Of a DNA stretch of 64,000 nt, positions 33,654 to 45,210 are shown piece by piece; position 1 is the first letter of the stretch; every line of letters starts with the position of its first letter. The translations under genes and the position numbers were made by a program. A model generated the notes under the pieces. That model was not told where the DNA came from and did no database searches. It saw only the letters and a program-made list of their open reading frames with translations. Source of the stretch: Pseudeuparius sepicola (lineage: Eukaryota > Arthropoda > Insecta > Coleoptera > Anthribidae); contig OY987302.1 of assembly GCA_963920635.1 (NCBI GenBank), positions 31,719,278 to 31,783,277 of the forward strand. The letters are read 5' to 3'.

Positions 33654-34797
33654 TTAAGGCACTTTTTTCCAGACTTTTAAGCGGTAATGTCGCGAATTTT
33701 GCCGGTTATATATTCCTGCTGTAGAAAATGATGCTTTGTCGGTCCACAAAATTTGTCGAAAAAAGTTTGGATTTTCCTCCAAACGATTTAACATTATTCT
33801 ACAAAAATTAAATCTTTCTTCTTTATTAGTGGGACTTAATTTTTGCACTGGCATAATTTTGTAGGGTTTGACATTGTGCTTTCTTAATATCCTACTTATA
33901 CACTGTGTTCATTTGAAAACAGCCCACCCTTAATATTTTTAAAACTACGAAAAAATCGGAAATCGCCGGGACCCGTCAATTTTTGTTCGGAGGGGAAACT
34001 TCTTTGACGTACAGGTCATGTTGACAAATTCACCCCTGTAACCCCCACCACCCCTAATTTTAAAATTTCAATTTTGATCCGATGATGTTTGAAGAAGTTA
34101 TGGGTAAAAAACGGTTTTTTCATAATTTAAAATAAATTACTTTTTACCCTAGATTTTCAACAGCATTGACATGGGGAAATAAAACAAACGTGTATAAAAT
34201 AATAACAGAAGAATGCCAACGTATTTCTCACGACACATTTGTTAAAGCAAGAGCGGAATGTGAACAGAGATTGTACTACTGTCTCGCGACTAATGGAGCT
34301 TATTTTGAAAATTTAATAAAATAAGTAGCCACACAATTATTGTGTTATTTCCCCATGTAAATGCTGTTGAAAATCTAGGGTAAAAAGTAATTTATTTTAA
34401 ACTATGAAAAAACCGTTTTTTACCCATAACTTCTCAAACATCATCTGATTTTAAAAAATAAAAATGAGTTGTATTCGCAATAACATCAGCTATAAAATGA
34501 TGTATCACAAAGGGGGTATTCCCATTTGAAATTTTAAAGTTAGGGATGGTGGGGGTTACAGGGGTGAATTTGTCAACATGACCTGTACGTCAAAGAAGTT
34601 CCCCCTCCAAACAAAAATTGACGGGTCCCGGCGATTTCTGATTTTCGTAGTTTTAAAAATATTAAGGGTGGACTGTTTTCAAATGAACACAGGGTATATG
34701 ATTTTGTACGTCCTAAAATACGAGTGGCATTTCTTAACGATGACCTCTTATTTTCTTCAAAAAACAAAAGAATTTCCAATTCGCGATTTTCGTTCAC
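33654..34797 (-). pseudogene. Mariner-type transposase, interrupted and C-terminally deleted
   Basis: From ATG at 34797 the protein reads NRELEILLFFEENKRSSLRN and RILGRTKSY, a DNA-binding region, up to the foldback border at about 34695. On the far side (from 33900) the frame resumes with SRILRKHNVKPYKI, then RLEENPNFFRQILWTDKASF, which carries the first catalytic Asp block (usually WTDEA). Reading stops at 33654. The reading joins sensibly across the TA target site. Confidence 0.75.
33901..34694. mobile_element. TA foldback, CACTGTGTTC family
   Basis: The 794-bp element starts CACTGTGTTCATTTGAAAAC and ends GAACACAGGG, with TA on both sides. Long arms include a pair of GACCTGTACGTCAAAGAAG blocks in inverted orientation. 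It is inserted in the mariner transposase frame. Confidence 0.8.
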
Positions 34798-35274
34798 TCT
34801 CGCTAATCGATTTTTATTTTTTAAAGATTTCGTTATCTGTAATTTATTATTTATATTTTTGAAAGTTTTAAGGAGGGTAAAATTCTGTCGGGATATAACA
34901 ATGCATATTCTCTTCTAGCTAAAAACAAAAATACGTACAGTCATGTAGGTAGTTCAATTCAAATTACAATTCACCTCATTTTTGTCATATTTGGTATAAA
35001 CAGACAATGTATCATATCTTTCTAATTCAGAATACATATTATTTACAGACGCGTTGACTTACTTTTGAAAGATTTTTGACAAGTCATTATAGTTTATTTT
35101 AAATTCTTTGTTTCCATGGAGACCTATCTATGATAAAAGAAAAATTTCAAAATCTACATGAGAATTGATTTTTCCACTTTATTCACCCTCTATAAATTAG
35201 AAAATAAAAGTAAATGGCCAACATATATATGGTTGCAATCAGAAAAATAAGTAGTATTCGAATATGTAAAAATA
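34798..35274. other. AT-rich spacer with partial inverted match to 32688-32747
   Basis: The segment 35228-35270 and the bases after 36012 are the inverted counterpart of 32688-32747. The shared core is TTTTACATATTCGAATACTA on one strand. An outer foldback may therefore enclose 32.7-36.0 kb. No gene is present. Confidence 0.45.
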
Positions 35275-36010
35275 CAGAGTGTCTCACTTAAGAGTGAAAC
35301 AACCCTATAACTTCTTTAATTTTAACCGACCAGAACGAAATTTTTACCAAAGGTAGATGGCATTGTTGCCTACTTATTTCCAAAAAATTAGTTGCCTACT
35401 CCAAAGTCCAAGCCACCTGCGATGCCACGAACAAGGCTAAAAATCCGAAAGTCATATTAGGCATTTTTTTTTCAAAAAATTTACAAGAAAAAGTAGTTCA
35501 GAATCGATTCAAAACCCTAAATCCAAAATTTTGACAAAATCAAAAAATATTAATTTAAAAAAATTAAATTCCAAAAACAGCAATTTAATAATTTTCTGTG
35601 TTTAGAAAAGTGTGCAATGGAAGTTTTGAAGGCAAATTGTTTTCATAAAGTAATTATTTTAAAATAAAAGCTACAAAACAAATTTTAAAAAATTAAATTT
35701 TAAATTTCTTACTTAAATTTTATTTATTTAATATTTTTTGATTTTGACAAAATTTTGGATTTAGGGTTCTGAATCGATTCTGAACAACTTTTTTTAGTAA
35801 ATTTTTTTGAAAAAAAAAAGAATGCCTAATATGACTTTCGGATTTTTAGCCTCGTTTGTGGCATCGCAGGTGGCTTTGACTTTGGAGTTGGCAACTAATT
35901 TTTTGGATAAGTAGGCAACAATGCCATCTACCTTTGGTAAAAATTTCGTTCTGGTCGGTTAAAAATTAAAGAAGTTATAGGGTTGTTTCACTCTTAAGTG
36001 AGACACTCTG
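35275..36010. mobile_element. TA foldback, CAGAGTGTCTC family
   Basis: This 736-bp element has long inverted arms starting CAGAGTGTCTCACTTAAGAG. TA is present at 35273-35274 and 36011-36012. It is non-coding. Confidence 0.85.
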
Positions 36011-36012
36011 TA

Positions 36013-36501
36013 TATAGGACGCTCTATTTAAAAAAACGAAAGTTCTTTTTATACCGAGAAAACGCGACTTTCAATTGTTTTTTTGAAAACTCCATTAAAA
36101 AGATAAGAAAATGCTTTACAACTTTCATATAAAACTTTTTTTCTATCTCGAAAAATAAAAAAGTTAAGGGGGGGTGAAATTTTCGGTGGGACACCCTTTA
36201 CAGTCCAAATGTTTATATAATATCCGACGACCACGCGTGTGTATATACACAAGCCGGCCGCCCGGTTCCCAAATTCAACAGAAAGGTTGGCACGGCATTC
36301 TAATATATCAAATCATTCATTCGCCTTTACAAATAGATACAATATATAAATTACATCTACTTATATGGCTAGTCAAATATCCAGCACATAAACACCAATG
36401 TGGAATCAAAAGTCTGGTAATTCATCTATAAGTTAAAGTCCGAAACCGGAAACAAAAAATAAATATACCTACATTAAAATCAGAATGATACTTAGTGTAC
36501 T
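36013..36501. other. No gene recognised
   Basis: This AT-rich spacer lies between a foldback and the LINE 3' end. The LINE 3' UTR may extend into it. Confidence 0.35.
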
Positions 36502-37067
36502 TCACAGATTTAAAAATTCATCAGCAGAATAAAAAACATTTTTTGTAAGGAACTTCTTTGATTCTTTCTTAAACTGTAGGACACTTGTATCACAGTTAAT
36601 TATATTTTTAATTTTGTTGTGGCATTTAATTCCCACATACTGGGGGCTATGCTGTGAGACCAATAGTCTGGAATATGGAACATGTAAATCATCAGCTCTT
36701 CTGGTGTTATAACTGTGTAAATTATTATTTTTGATGTGAATTCCTTCATTTTCTTTGATGAAGTTTACCAACAAATAAATATAAATATTGGGCAAGGTCA
36801 TGACCTCATACTTAATAAATATTGGTCTACAGCTGGTTTTTGCATGAGCCCCATCAATACAGCGAAGGATATTTTTTTGTGATACAAATGCTCGATTCCC
36901 AAAATATTAGTGCGTATCGCAAATGGCTTTCATAGTTTCATATTAATTCCATTAAGTCCATGATAAATAAGCTTTAAAATATGCATACTAACCAATTCCC
37001 TGAGATTTTTAATAAGGTAACATAATGAACTAAGATGCAAGCAGATTGAAAGTTTATGATCAATATA

Positions 37068-37783
37068 CAGGGTGTAAATGAATAAGTGCAAAACAATTCA
37101 AGTGGTGAATCTTTGAGTGATTCTTAAGACGAAAAGTTTATATAAACATAGGTCCGGTAAAGCTTCCTTTTCAAGATACAGGGTGTCAAACTCTTCTTAA
37201 AAAATCGCTTTTTCGTAAATATCTTAATAATCCTTTAGCCGATTTTGTTGAAATTTGGCAGTGTTATTTATGGTAGAAAGAGGCTAATGTAGCCCCTACT
37301 AGATTAAAATTATTAAGTACAGTGGCGTCCCGAGGGCACCTTAACCAATAATTTTGTAAAAAAATGTGCGCCACTGACTTTTAAAACTTTTATTTTTTTT
37401 TTCGCATTTAGCAACTAAAAATACAACTTTGTCTCTTGAATTTTTCTCGTATCTAGCTTCCTTTTCGAGAAAAAGAAATAAAAATCACTTTATTGCATGT
37501 CTCCGGGGCAACATAATAAAAAATTAAAAGTACCAATTAACAAAAACTAGGGTATACTCGATATTTTTTATTTAATAGTTTATTGTAGCCTTAAAAATTG
37601 CTATAAACGGTAATGCTAGCTATAATTTTTTTTTGTTTTAATATAATAATTATTAAAAAATGTTTGACACCTGTATTTTGAAAACGAAGCATTAGTGGAC
37701 CTATGTTTATATAGACTTTTGGTATTAGAATCACTCAAAGATTCACCCTTTGAATTTTTTCACACTTATTCATTTACACCCTG
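37068..37783. mobile_element. TA foldback, CAGGGTGTAAATG family
   Basis: This 716-bp element has inverted arms starting CAGGGTGTAAATGAATAAG. TA is at 37066-37067 and 37784-37785. It is inserted in the thumb region of the LINE reverse transcriptase. Confidence 0.85.
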
Positions 37784-38000
37784 TACCTAGGAATTTTACC
37801 AGGTTCACGTTTTCAATGGACATTCCTTGAACCTGAATCACTGGCCTATAGTCACTTCACATTTTTTGGTAAAATTCTCATTAATTTTGTTTTGTTGTTA
37901 TTTATTATTAAGTTGTTCTCCTTACAATACCTACTAAATTTTGAATATGCGATGTTACTTTTTTCCATAAGGATTTCAAAATTCTTGTTTTCCAATAGTA

Positions 38001-38882
38001 CAGGGTGATCCAAACTCGACGCCTCAGGCCTACAGCAAGAACACGCAAACTCAAAATAAAATTTCGAAAAGGGGTTCTTAAATGGGACATACTAAGGTCC
38101 AATTTTGACAGAAAATTAGCTTTTTTGATGTTTGGGAAAATGGCCGCTGTGATGTCCTCGGTATTGTTTTCCCAGAAACATACCAGTTTTTCTCTAGGTA
38201 TATATTGAAAGTCCTTATCATTCTCAACAACTTTTGTAGGGAAAGATTTTCTGTATCTTTTATTGTTCAAAATATACAGGGTCGAATATGTAAAAAAAAA
38301 CATGGAATTTTTTCTAATAATTTACCGAAATCTAGCTAGCCATGGAAACAATTGATTGATTGATTGACCTTTAAATTTATTCAACTGGAATATCTTTTAA
38401 ATTTCTGAATTCTGCTTCTTACTAACTTGTTTGTTATTATTGTTTGTTGCAAAAAAAAATTTAAAATATTCCAGTTGAATAAATTTAAGAGTGCGCACTG
38501 CGCAAGGCACCCTAACAAACTCTTAGATAATTTCTGACTATCAATTGTTTCCATAGCTATCTAGAAAAATGATTAGAAAAAATTCCATGTTTTTTACATA
38601 TTTGACCCTGTAGATTTAGAACGACAAAAGATACAGAAAATTTCTTTCTATAAAAGTTGTTGAGAATGATAAGGACTTTCAATATATAGAGAAAAACTGG
38701 TATGTTTCTGGGAAAATAATATCAATGACGTCACATCGGCCACTTTCCCAAACATCAAAAAAGCTCATTTTCGGTCAGAATTGGACCTTAGTATGTCCCA
38801 TTTAAGAACCCCTTTTCTAAATTTTATTTTGAGTTTTCATGTTCCCGCTGTAGGCCTAGGGTTCCGAGTTCGGATCACCCTG
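38001..38882. mobile_element. TA foldback, CAGGGTGATCC family, inside the RT catalytic region
   Basis: The 882-bp element starts CAGGGTGATCCAAACTCG and ends CGGATCACCCTG. TA is at 37999-38000 and 38883-38884. The insertion lies a few bases after the YADD codons of the LINE. Removing it together with one TA restores the frame there. Confidence 0.9.
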
Positions 38883-40019
38883 TACATTTGTGTCGTCTGC
38901 ATACATAATTGCTCCGTCTGGCGTCATACAACTCTCCGTGACATCATTAACAAACACAACAAAAAGCAAAGGGCTTAACAAAGATCGGTACTCCCATGTA
39001 GACTCTTCGAATCCCATTGAGCATTTTCTACAACAACCACTTGCGTTCTATTTTTTAGGTAGCATTCAATCCATTTTAGTGCAACACACCTAATCCCTAC
39101 GGCATACATTTTCTCCAATAACAACCTAGGATCAATGACATCAGATGCCCTGCTTGGGTCATACAAAATCCCAATAATATATTTTTTGTTTAATGCTTTA
39201 TATATGAATTCAATACAGTCACTTATTGCGCTAATTGTAGATTTTGCCTTCTAAACCCATTTTAAATATTTTTAATTGTTTCATTTTTTCCAAGAAATTA
39301 TACAGCCTTTCGGCATAACACGCCTCAAAGATCTTCTCTATCTGACACTGAATACTGATAGGTCTGTAGTTACCTACATCCCTTTTATCTCCTTTCTTTT
39401 TGTAAACTGGAATATCCTTTGATTCTTTCAGTTGATCGGGATAACAACCATTTACAAAATAAACATTTATTATATTATGTGAAAGAGGTTCACATATTAA
39501 GTTGGACACCAAACCCAAAACCCTACCATTAATGTCGTCTATACCTGCCGCTGATTTTTTGTTGTTTTTTAATTACATTTTCAATTTCCTGTGGAGTTGT
39601 GGGATTTAAAAACGTTGTATGCAGGTGGAAACAGATATTTTTGTCGCTTGATTGTGTGTTTGAGTGATTCCTGTTCAAATCCACAAAACAATCATTAAAG
39701 TAATTATTTTTTTCTTTGGGTTGAATAATAAGTTCACCTCTACTGTTGCTAATTTTGATTTTTTCGTTTCGGATACTATTGTTTCTTGACTCGTTTATTA
39801 TTTTCCAGCTTTCTTTATTTAAATTTGGTGACTAGTAATCTGTGGGTTATTTCCCCTTTTTGTTTTTTTATGGTGTTCTTACATATTTTAAGGAAATCTT
39901 TGTATTTTTGAGCATAAAATGTGTTGTTTAGTTGTTTTTGTAGTGTACGCATTTCGCATAACTGAGAATGCAGATTTTTTTATATAGGGAGATATCCAGT
40001 AATTATCTTTTTGTTTAGG

Positions 40020-40620
40020 CTTTTAAATTAAAACTCCTATTAGAGTTGTTAAGGTTTGAATGTCGACATCGGAGCAAAATTGTTTAATATCCGGCGATCG
40101 TCCGCTGAGAGCACGTTAGTTTATATTAAAGTTTACTTGAGTTAGCCGGACCTCGACGCCTCGACCACTGCCATAGTCGAGTGTGATGCACCTGCAAATG
40201 TAAACTTCCTATACACTCACATTCATCCGGGCCGCTATACAAGCAAATTTAGTCAGTATAAATATGACAAATATGACAGTCAAAGCTATTGTATTAAAAA
40301 TAATTCACGTGTATGTTTAACCGGTATCCTGACGTGGTCACCTTAATTTGACCTTTGGTTAAGAGAGTGAACTTTGATTATGAAACAAGTAGCTTTTGAT
40401 GAAAGTAGAAATCAAATACATATTATGATTGCATGGAACTTCGTCTATCAAGAGGCTAGAAAATCAAGTTACCAACGCAAAATTTTGGATGAAATAAGAT
40501 TCAAGGCTAGAATTAAATCAACGGAACGAAGTTTACATACTGTGTTATGTAGCGAGCACAGAAAAAAGATATACATATCTCGTTTTAAGTAACCAAATTT
40601 AATAAAACAAATGCAGTAGG
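40020..40620 (+). repeat. Detached copy of the 58-61 kb repeat unit
   Basis: CTTCCTATACAC...CATTCAT..GGGCCGC (about 40205) and GTGGTCACC(T/G)TAATTTGA (about 40334) recur at about 60379 and 60511 in the same order and orientation. The 72-codon frame at 40374-40592 is not conserved in the second copy, so it is probably not a gene. Confidence 0.6.
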
Positions 40621-40678
40621 TTAAAAGTAGTTTTATTTTAAACAAAAGTATTATCTGCAAGAGTATTTAATAATAAAA

Positions 40679-40849
40679 TTATCTCTTGTAGTCGTTCACT
40701 TCTGTAGATGGCCAATTTCCACAGCAAGGTCCAAATTCCCACCTTAGAAGGGCTTCTGGATCGTTTTCATATTTGTTTATTATCTTTTGCAACCATTTTA
40801 GAATGTGCATATGTCGTTTGTTTTCGTTAGGTTTAAATTTATAGGTAAA
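40679..40849 (-). CDS. Putative terminal exon of an unknown gene
   Basis: The minus strand has an acceptor-like AATCTCAACAG before 40849, then 56 open codons to a TAA at 40679. The sequence includes KRHMHILKWLQKIINKY and WEFGPCCGNWPSTEVNDYKR. A polyadenylation signal AATAAA follows about 45 bases downstream (40632-40637). The composition looks coding (Trp, Cys, charged helices), but I do not recognise the family. No upstream exon was matched to it with confidence. An old transposon ORF is an alternative. Confidence 0.4.
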   Translation of the reverse strand, partial: FTYKFKPNENKRHMHILKWLQKIINKYENDPEALLRWEFGPCCGNWPSTEVNDYKR

Positions 40850-41279
40850 CTGTTGAGATTAACACCAAAATCTTTTTCCTTATACTTACTCACTTTATTG
40901 TTCTTTGACAGCTGTCATTAAATGAAAATCTTCCAGAAGGTTCTAGAAGAATAGAATGAGGTCGAATATGGCTTGAGAAACAGTTGATAGTAGAAGAAGT
41001 AAAGTAAATAAGGAGAATGAGAACAGAGAGATTTCAGAAGTATAGTTAAAGTATAAAGTTCTCAGTATTGAATAAAAACAACCAGGACATCCATATATAT
41101 ATTTTGTATTATTCAAGATAAACTTCATGTCATTTAGTGCCTTTGTATAATCTCAAGTTTTTATATCATGTAAGATATGCATCCTCACATATAAAATCAT
41201 CAAAGTTAAGTTCTTGTTAGGATAGGACTGCTCTAAAAGGTAATAATAGTCATCAGTTAATATGGTGACAATATAAACC

Positions 41280-41522
41280 TTATATTGGAGGCCATATTCT
41301 AATACGTGTCTTCTGAAGTTTATCGAGCGTGAAATAATTTATTTCTTCAATTTTTTCTTCATCATATATATTAATGATTTGTCTCACATAATTATCAATT
41401 AGCTGTTTTTTCTCCAATATTACACGATATTCACAAATTTCATGAACTCGTTCTTGCTTGGCAACTTTTTCAAAGCACTCGTTTGGAATAATAAAATCTG
41501 GTTTTGAAGTATATGAGTCAAA
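41280..41522 (-). CDS. Putative exon of an unknown gene, possibly same locus
   Basis: The minus strand from acceptor-like TTGTGACAG reads 80 codons ending TAA at 41280. The sequence contains KPDFIIPNECFEKVAKQERV, then CEYRVILEKKQLIDNYVRQI, and is predicted highly helical and charged. The frame upstream of 41522 is also open in another phase for some 35 codons (VNIDLEAYLASHRVYYQY), which could mean one frameshifted ORF. No family is recognised. Confidence 0.35.
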   Translation of the reverse strand, partial: FDSYTSKPDFIIPNECFEKVAKQERVHEICEYRVILEKKQLIDNYVRQIINIYDEEKIEEINYFTLDKLQKTRIRIWPPI

Positions 41523-43135
41523 CTGTCACAATGACAATACTGATAGTACACTCTGTGTGAGGCAAGATATGCCTCCAAATCAATATTTACAAACTCAACT
41601 CATATTTACGAATATGCATGCCCACAATGAATTCTAAGTTATATAGTCAGTTCCCCCCCATTTTTCTGAATTTTTTACACGGTACTGTAACTTTGAAAGT
41701 ATAAATAGACATCAAATATCTTAATAATTTTAAAACAGTTCAAAATGCAAATTAAACAACAACAAAGCACTCTTCCTATTGAAAATTTGGATTTTGCAGA
41801 TACAGGGGATAAATCATTTGCCTAAAGAGTAACCAGGTACCGCTATGTATAATTAGATTAAGGTGATTTCTATAGGGAAAGAAGATATTTAAGGATATTC
41901 AGCCTACCATACTGATAACTTTAGACCTTCTATACTATGTCATTAAAAAACTTAAAACTTATGAATTTATTTTTAACTGGATCTAAACACCACTTTAAAA
42001 AATATGTCGAAATTGGCGCATAATTAACGGAGAAACAGCGAATTTTTCATCGAGATGAAATTTGAAGTAGCCAAGATGTACTTTCTGGAAGTGCAGCAAT
42101 GATGACCCATCTCTCTCTCTCCTCCCCGCTCAGCGACTACTGTCAATTTGACATCAACTTTGACACTTAAAAAATACTGCCATTTTCTCAAACTCAATGA
42201 CATTATAAAGTTCAAATATTGAACTAACTATGATAATGATTTCAACTCTTAATATTTATAAATAAACAAATTACGAATTAATATATACGAGTATATAATT
42301 ATGTATGTACTATAGGTATCTCAGCTTCCGTTTGAGGTATGTAATGTATTTTTTTAGTTCGTGTAAAGATACCAGCTATTAGAATGTCGAAGTGGCATAG
42401 CGATATCTTTATTTGTTGCAAAGATATTGAGAAAAAAACGTAACCCAACAAGTCCCACTTTTTCAGCCGCCATTTTGGAGGTTAAAGTAATGAAAATTTG
42501 ATCTGCTCCAAACAGATTCATAAAATATAAGTCTCGACAAAAAAAAAACGAGCCCAAGATCCTTCTAGGATGACGGCAACTGGGTAAATTGTTCATAAAC
42601 ATTATACCCTTTTTTAATAAACAAATTAAATTTCTCGTAAACTAATTAATATTATTTAATGAAATTTTCAAGATAACTTAAGGGTCATAGAGGGCTTATA
42701 TCCTGAACGTTTCAAGTGCGCAGATGCTTTTCCAATAGAATGAAAAATACATGAACATTTTGAAAATTTGATAATTTTTTTCCCAATTATTTAAAAAAAT
42801 TATTCTCCGATTTCAACTTACCAGGTCTCAAATTAACCGCCTGTTAGTGTTCTAGTAGTGTACAAAATTTGAAACACCCATCGACAATACTCTCTGAACT
42901 ACCTCAATGAAAGGAACCTATTTTTTCGCGATTTTTCACATTAAACCATTGTCTAAACAATGTTGCGCCACTTCCACATTGGATCCCTTGAAATGCTTAA
43001 TATGTTATCAATAAATATATCGATTTTTCCTTATGGCATCCTGAATCGAATTACAACAAATTTTCGACATTTTTTTCTAATTTTACTGGCTTATAATATT
43101 CTCCTTTTGTAACCTGAATTCTATGATTCATTCTA
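41523..43135. other. Intronic spacer, no gene recognised
   Basis: This is AT-rich sequence within Pms2 intron 1. A minus-strand ATG near 42477 lies in AAAATGGCGGCTGAAAAAG, a good start context, but no recognisable protein follows. Confidence 0.4.
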
Positions 43136-43760
43136 CAGGGTCTTCATGCAGAAACTCCGAAACCCCTATTAATTCTCTAATTTTTGTAGATAGAAAAAAG
43201 TTTTAAATAAAAGGTGAAAGGTAAGTATCGGGCTTTAGAAAGGTAGGGTTGCGGATTATAAGGGTGTATGCTAAAAGTGTTTTTTTTTTTGTTTTTAATA
43301 ATAAATACCCTGTATATTTTTGGATATTTTAAATATGAACTAAGAAAACTGGTGGAAAGAAATTTGTAATATTTATTGCCATTTTGTTATTATTTTGAAA
43401 TAATCTAGCATAACTATCAAAAATCGCCCTTATTTTGACGGCTAACTGTGATCTTTTAAATGTTTTTTTTTTTTTGTAAATTGAGGCCTACATAATAATA
43501 TCTTGCTAAAGGGAAATGCAAATATCAACTTGTTATATATCGTTGCAGTCAGAAAAATTAGCTCTTATGAAATATCCAAAAATAAACATGATATTTATTA
43601 TTAAAAACAAAAAAATTATATTTTGTCCCACCTTATATAATCCGCAAGCCTACCTTTCTAAAGCCCGATACTTACATTGCAACTTTTATATAAAACTTTT
43701 CTTCTATCTGCAAAAATTAGAGATATAATAGGGGGTCGGAATTTTCACGTGAAGACCCTG
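43136..43760. mobile_element. TA foldback, CAGGGTCTTC family
   Basis: This 625-bp element starts CAGGGTCTTCATGCAGAAAC and ends GTGAAGACCCTG. TA is at 43134-43135 and 43761-43762. The arms are inverted and non-coding. It lies about 500 bp before Pms2 exon 2. Confidence 0.8.
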
Positions 43761-44257
43761 TACATCACAAAGAAGTAAAGTTTTTCTCGATAATGAATGC
43801 GTTTTTAAACTTGTGGCCAAGAATCTAAGTTATTACTCATGAGTGAGGGCAGTGTGTAACTTAAAAGCCTCTGGCCAGTTCTGGAGGTGAGCGGCACATT
43901 CCAAATTTTCAAGCCATATCCTACTTTTTTCAGATCTAGTCCATCAAAAGGGCTACGGACTTTGAAAAGTCTGGAATAATTCCACAATCTTATAATAGTA
44001 ACACATAAAAACATTTTAAGGCCGAATCCTACTTCTGAAACTGTTCGTACGTTTGTTTAAAATAACAGGTATTTCTACTTTCCATAATCTTTTATTTTTC
44101 TCTTGCTACAAAAAGTTCTTCAACCTCATATTTTTCCTAACCTTACTTTTCTGTCTAATGTCTAGTGTCTGTTGAATATCTAATATTTTTAAAATTTTAA
44201 TTTTGGCGGTAACATTTGTCTAAGTCCCCTACTATAGCTTTAAATTTTTATTTCCAG

Positions 44258-44417
44258 GCAATAGTGACCCTTTCCATGGCAGTGAAAGAATTAGTAGAAA
44301 ATTCCATAGATGCAGGATCAAATATTATCAATATAATTTTGCAGGAATATGGATCAGAGCTAATAGAAGTCTCCGATAATGGAAATGGCATACATGAAAA
44401 AGATTTCGAGACTTTAG
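44258..44417 (+). CDS. Pms2: PMS2 mismatch-repair endonuclease, exon 2
   Basis: The acceptor is TTTATTTCCAG and the donor GTAAAC. The 160-nt exon holds the first ATP-binding motifs of the GHKL (Bergerat) fold: [13 protein letters not shown], with the catalytic Glu and the metal-binding Asn, then EVSDNGNGI. It ends KDFETL in phase 1 and matches exon 3, giving the conserved ETL-LKH sequence across the junction. All key residues are intact, so this looks like a functional host gene. Confidence 0.95.
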
Positions 44418-45210
44418 GTAAACTTTATTTCATTTTTAACTAGGGAGCAATATTGGCATTCCTCAAAAAGGCTTAAAGTACAAAGCATTTTTCCCTAGGT
44501 CACCTTGTACTTAAAAGCAAATTGGCATCGATTGTTTGATGGTGGGGAAATTTTTAGTGTCCACCATGGGGGGAAAATTTTAATTAATGATTTACTTTTA
44601 AATAAAAAAAAGTTACCTTTTGCTTTAAAAAAGACGAAAAATGACTCTCTCAAACGTGATCACGTGACTTTCGATAATGACATTTAAAAAATAAAATCGC
44701 AAAAATGGATTTGTTTGTTAAAATTCCAACAAGTTTTACTTGAAAAAATTGTTTCTTTTTCAATTTTACATAGTTATATCTAGTGATGTAAGGAGAGAAT
44801 ATTATTGAGAACGGGGATATTCTCGACCAGAATATTCTCGCGTGCTGTCTATATCTGGCCCTAGCCAGCCGAGGAATCACTCGAGCTCCTAGCGTTAACT
44901 GATATATTATTAAAGATTGCTCACGGCTGTCACTTCTGAAACATTTTTGGCTCACCATGCGCTTTCCGGAGATAAAATACAATGCAGAATACATTGTTAC
45001 CCATCAGAGCCATCTGTTTTCCAGGACATAAAACTATAGCCGTGAGAAGTCTATATAAATAAGTCAGTCAACGCTCCTAGTGTGTTACTGTGTTTACAGT
45101 GTCAGCTTTTTTTGCAATTTTAATTTTGTGTTAGTTTTCTGTATTTTTGCTTAAAAATATATGTTTCTGTAGTTGTCATAATTTAATTATGCTTAATACC
45201 CTTACCTATA
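44418..45210. other. Pms2 intron 2, proximal part
   Basis: No gene is recognised. Several GAGAATATTCTC-like motifs occur near 44795-44840 and again near 55105-55140. Confidence 0.4.

Larger units (their letters stand above)
33420..34797 (-). mobile_element. Mariner-like element remnant with CAGTGTGTCCC end, split by a foldback
   Basis: The 3' tip CAGTGTGTCCCAAATTCGAT is at 33420, and the transposase part on the minus strand spans 34797-33654. The C-terminal catalytic part is missing, and the other terminal repeat was not identified. A TA-flanked foldback (33901-34694) sits inside the transposase frame. Confidence 0.65.
36502..40015 (-). mobile_element. Jockey/CR1-like LINE, 5'-truncated, split by two foldbacks
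   Basis: Coding pieces run in order on the minus strand: linker before RT (about 40010-39830), RT N-terminal part (39600-39231), RT middle and catalytic box (39230-38885), a foldback (38001-38882), RT thumb region (37998-37790), a second foldback (37068-37783), and the C-terminal domain (37065-36502). No endonuclease domain is left, so the 5' end is truncated. Confidence 0.8.
36502..40015 (-). pseudogene. LINE ORF2 (RT), interrupted
   Basis: Visible motifs are LICEPLSH, IPVYKKKGDKRDVGNYRPIS, YDPSRASDVIDPRLLLEK (an altered FDLSKAFD box), and MYADDT at about 38886-38903. After the first foldback, LLENKNFEILMEKS resumes in frame. The KFLG...YIDHKLS signature is split by the second foldback. The C-terminus has NLHSYNTRRADDLHVPYS and ends at 36502. 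A stop or frame change occurs near 39167-39231 and near the second foldback. Confidence 0.8.

Noticed and set aside
37908..38303. 131-codon minus-strand frame
   Set aside because: It crosses a foldback border and mixes LINE and foldback sequence, so it is chimeric noise.
40374..40592. 72-codon plus-strand frame
   Set aside because: The homologous segment near 60.5 kb does not keep the frame, so it is part of a non-coding repeat.
42354..42602. Minus-strand frame with ATGGCGGC start context
   Set aside because: A good start context alone; no recognisable domain and no splice or poly(A) support.
44650..44994. 114-codon minus-strand frame in Pms2 intron 2
   Set aside because: No motif, AT-rich, and no supporting signals.
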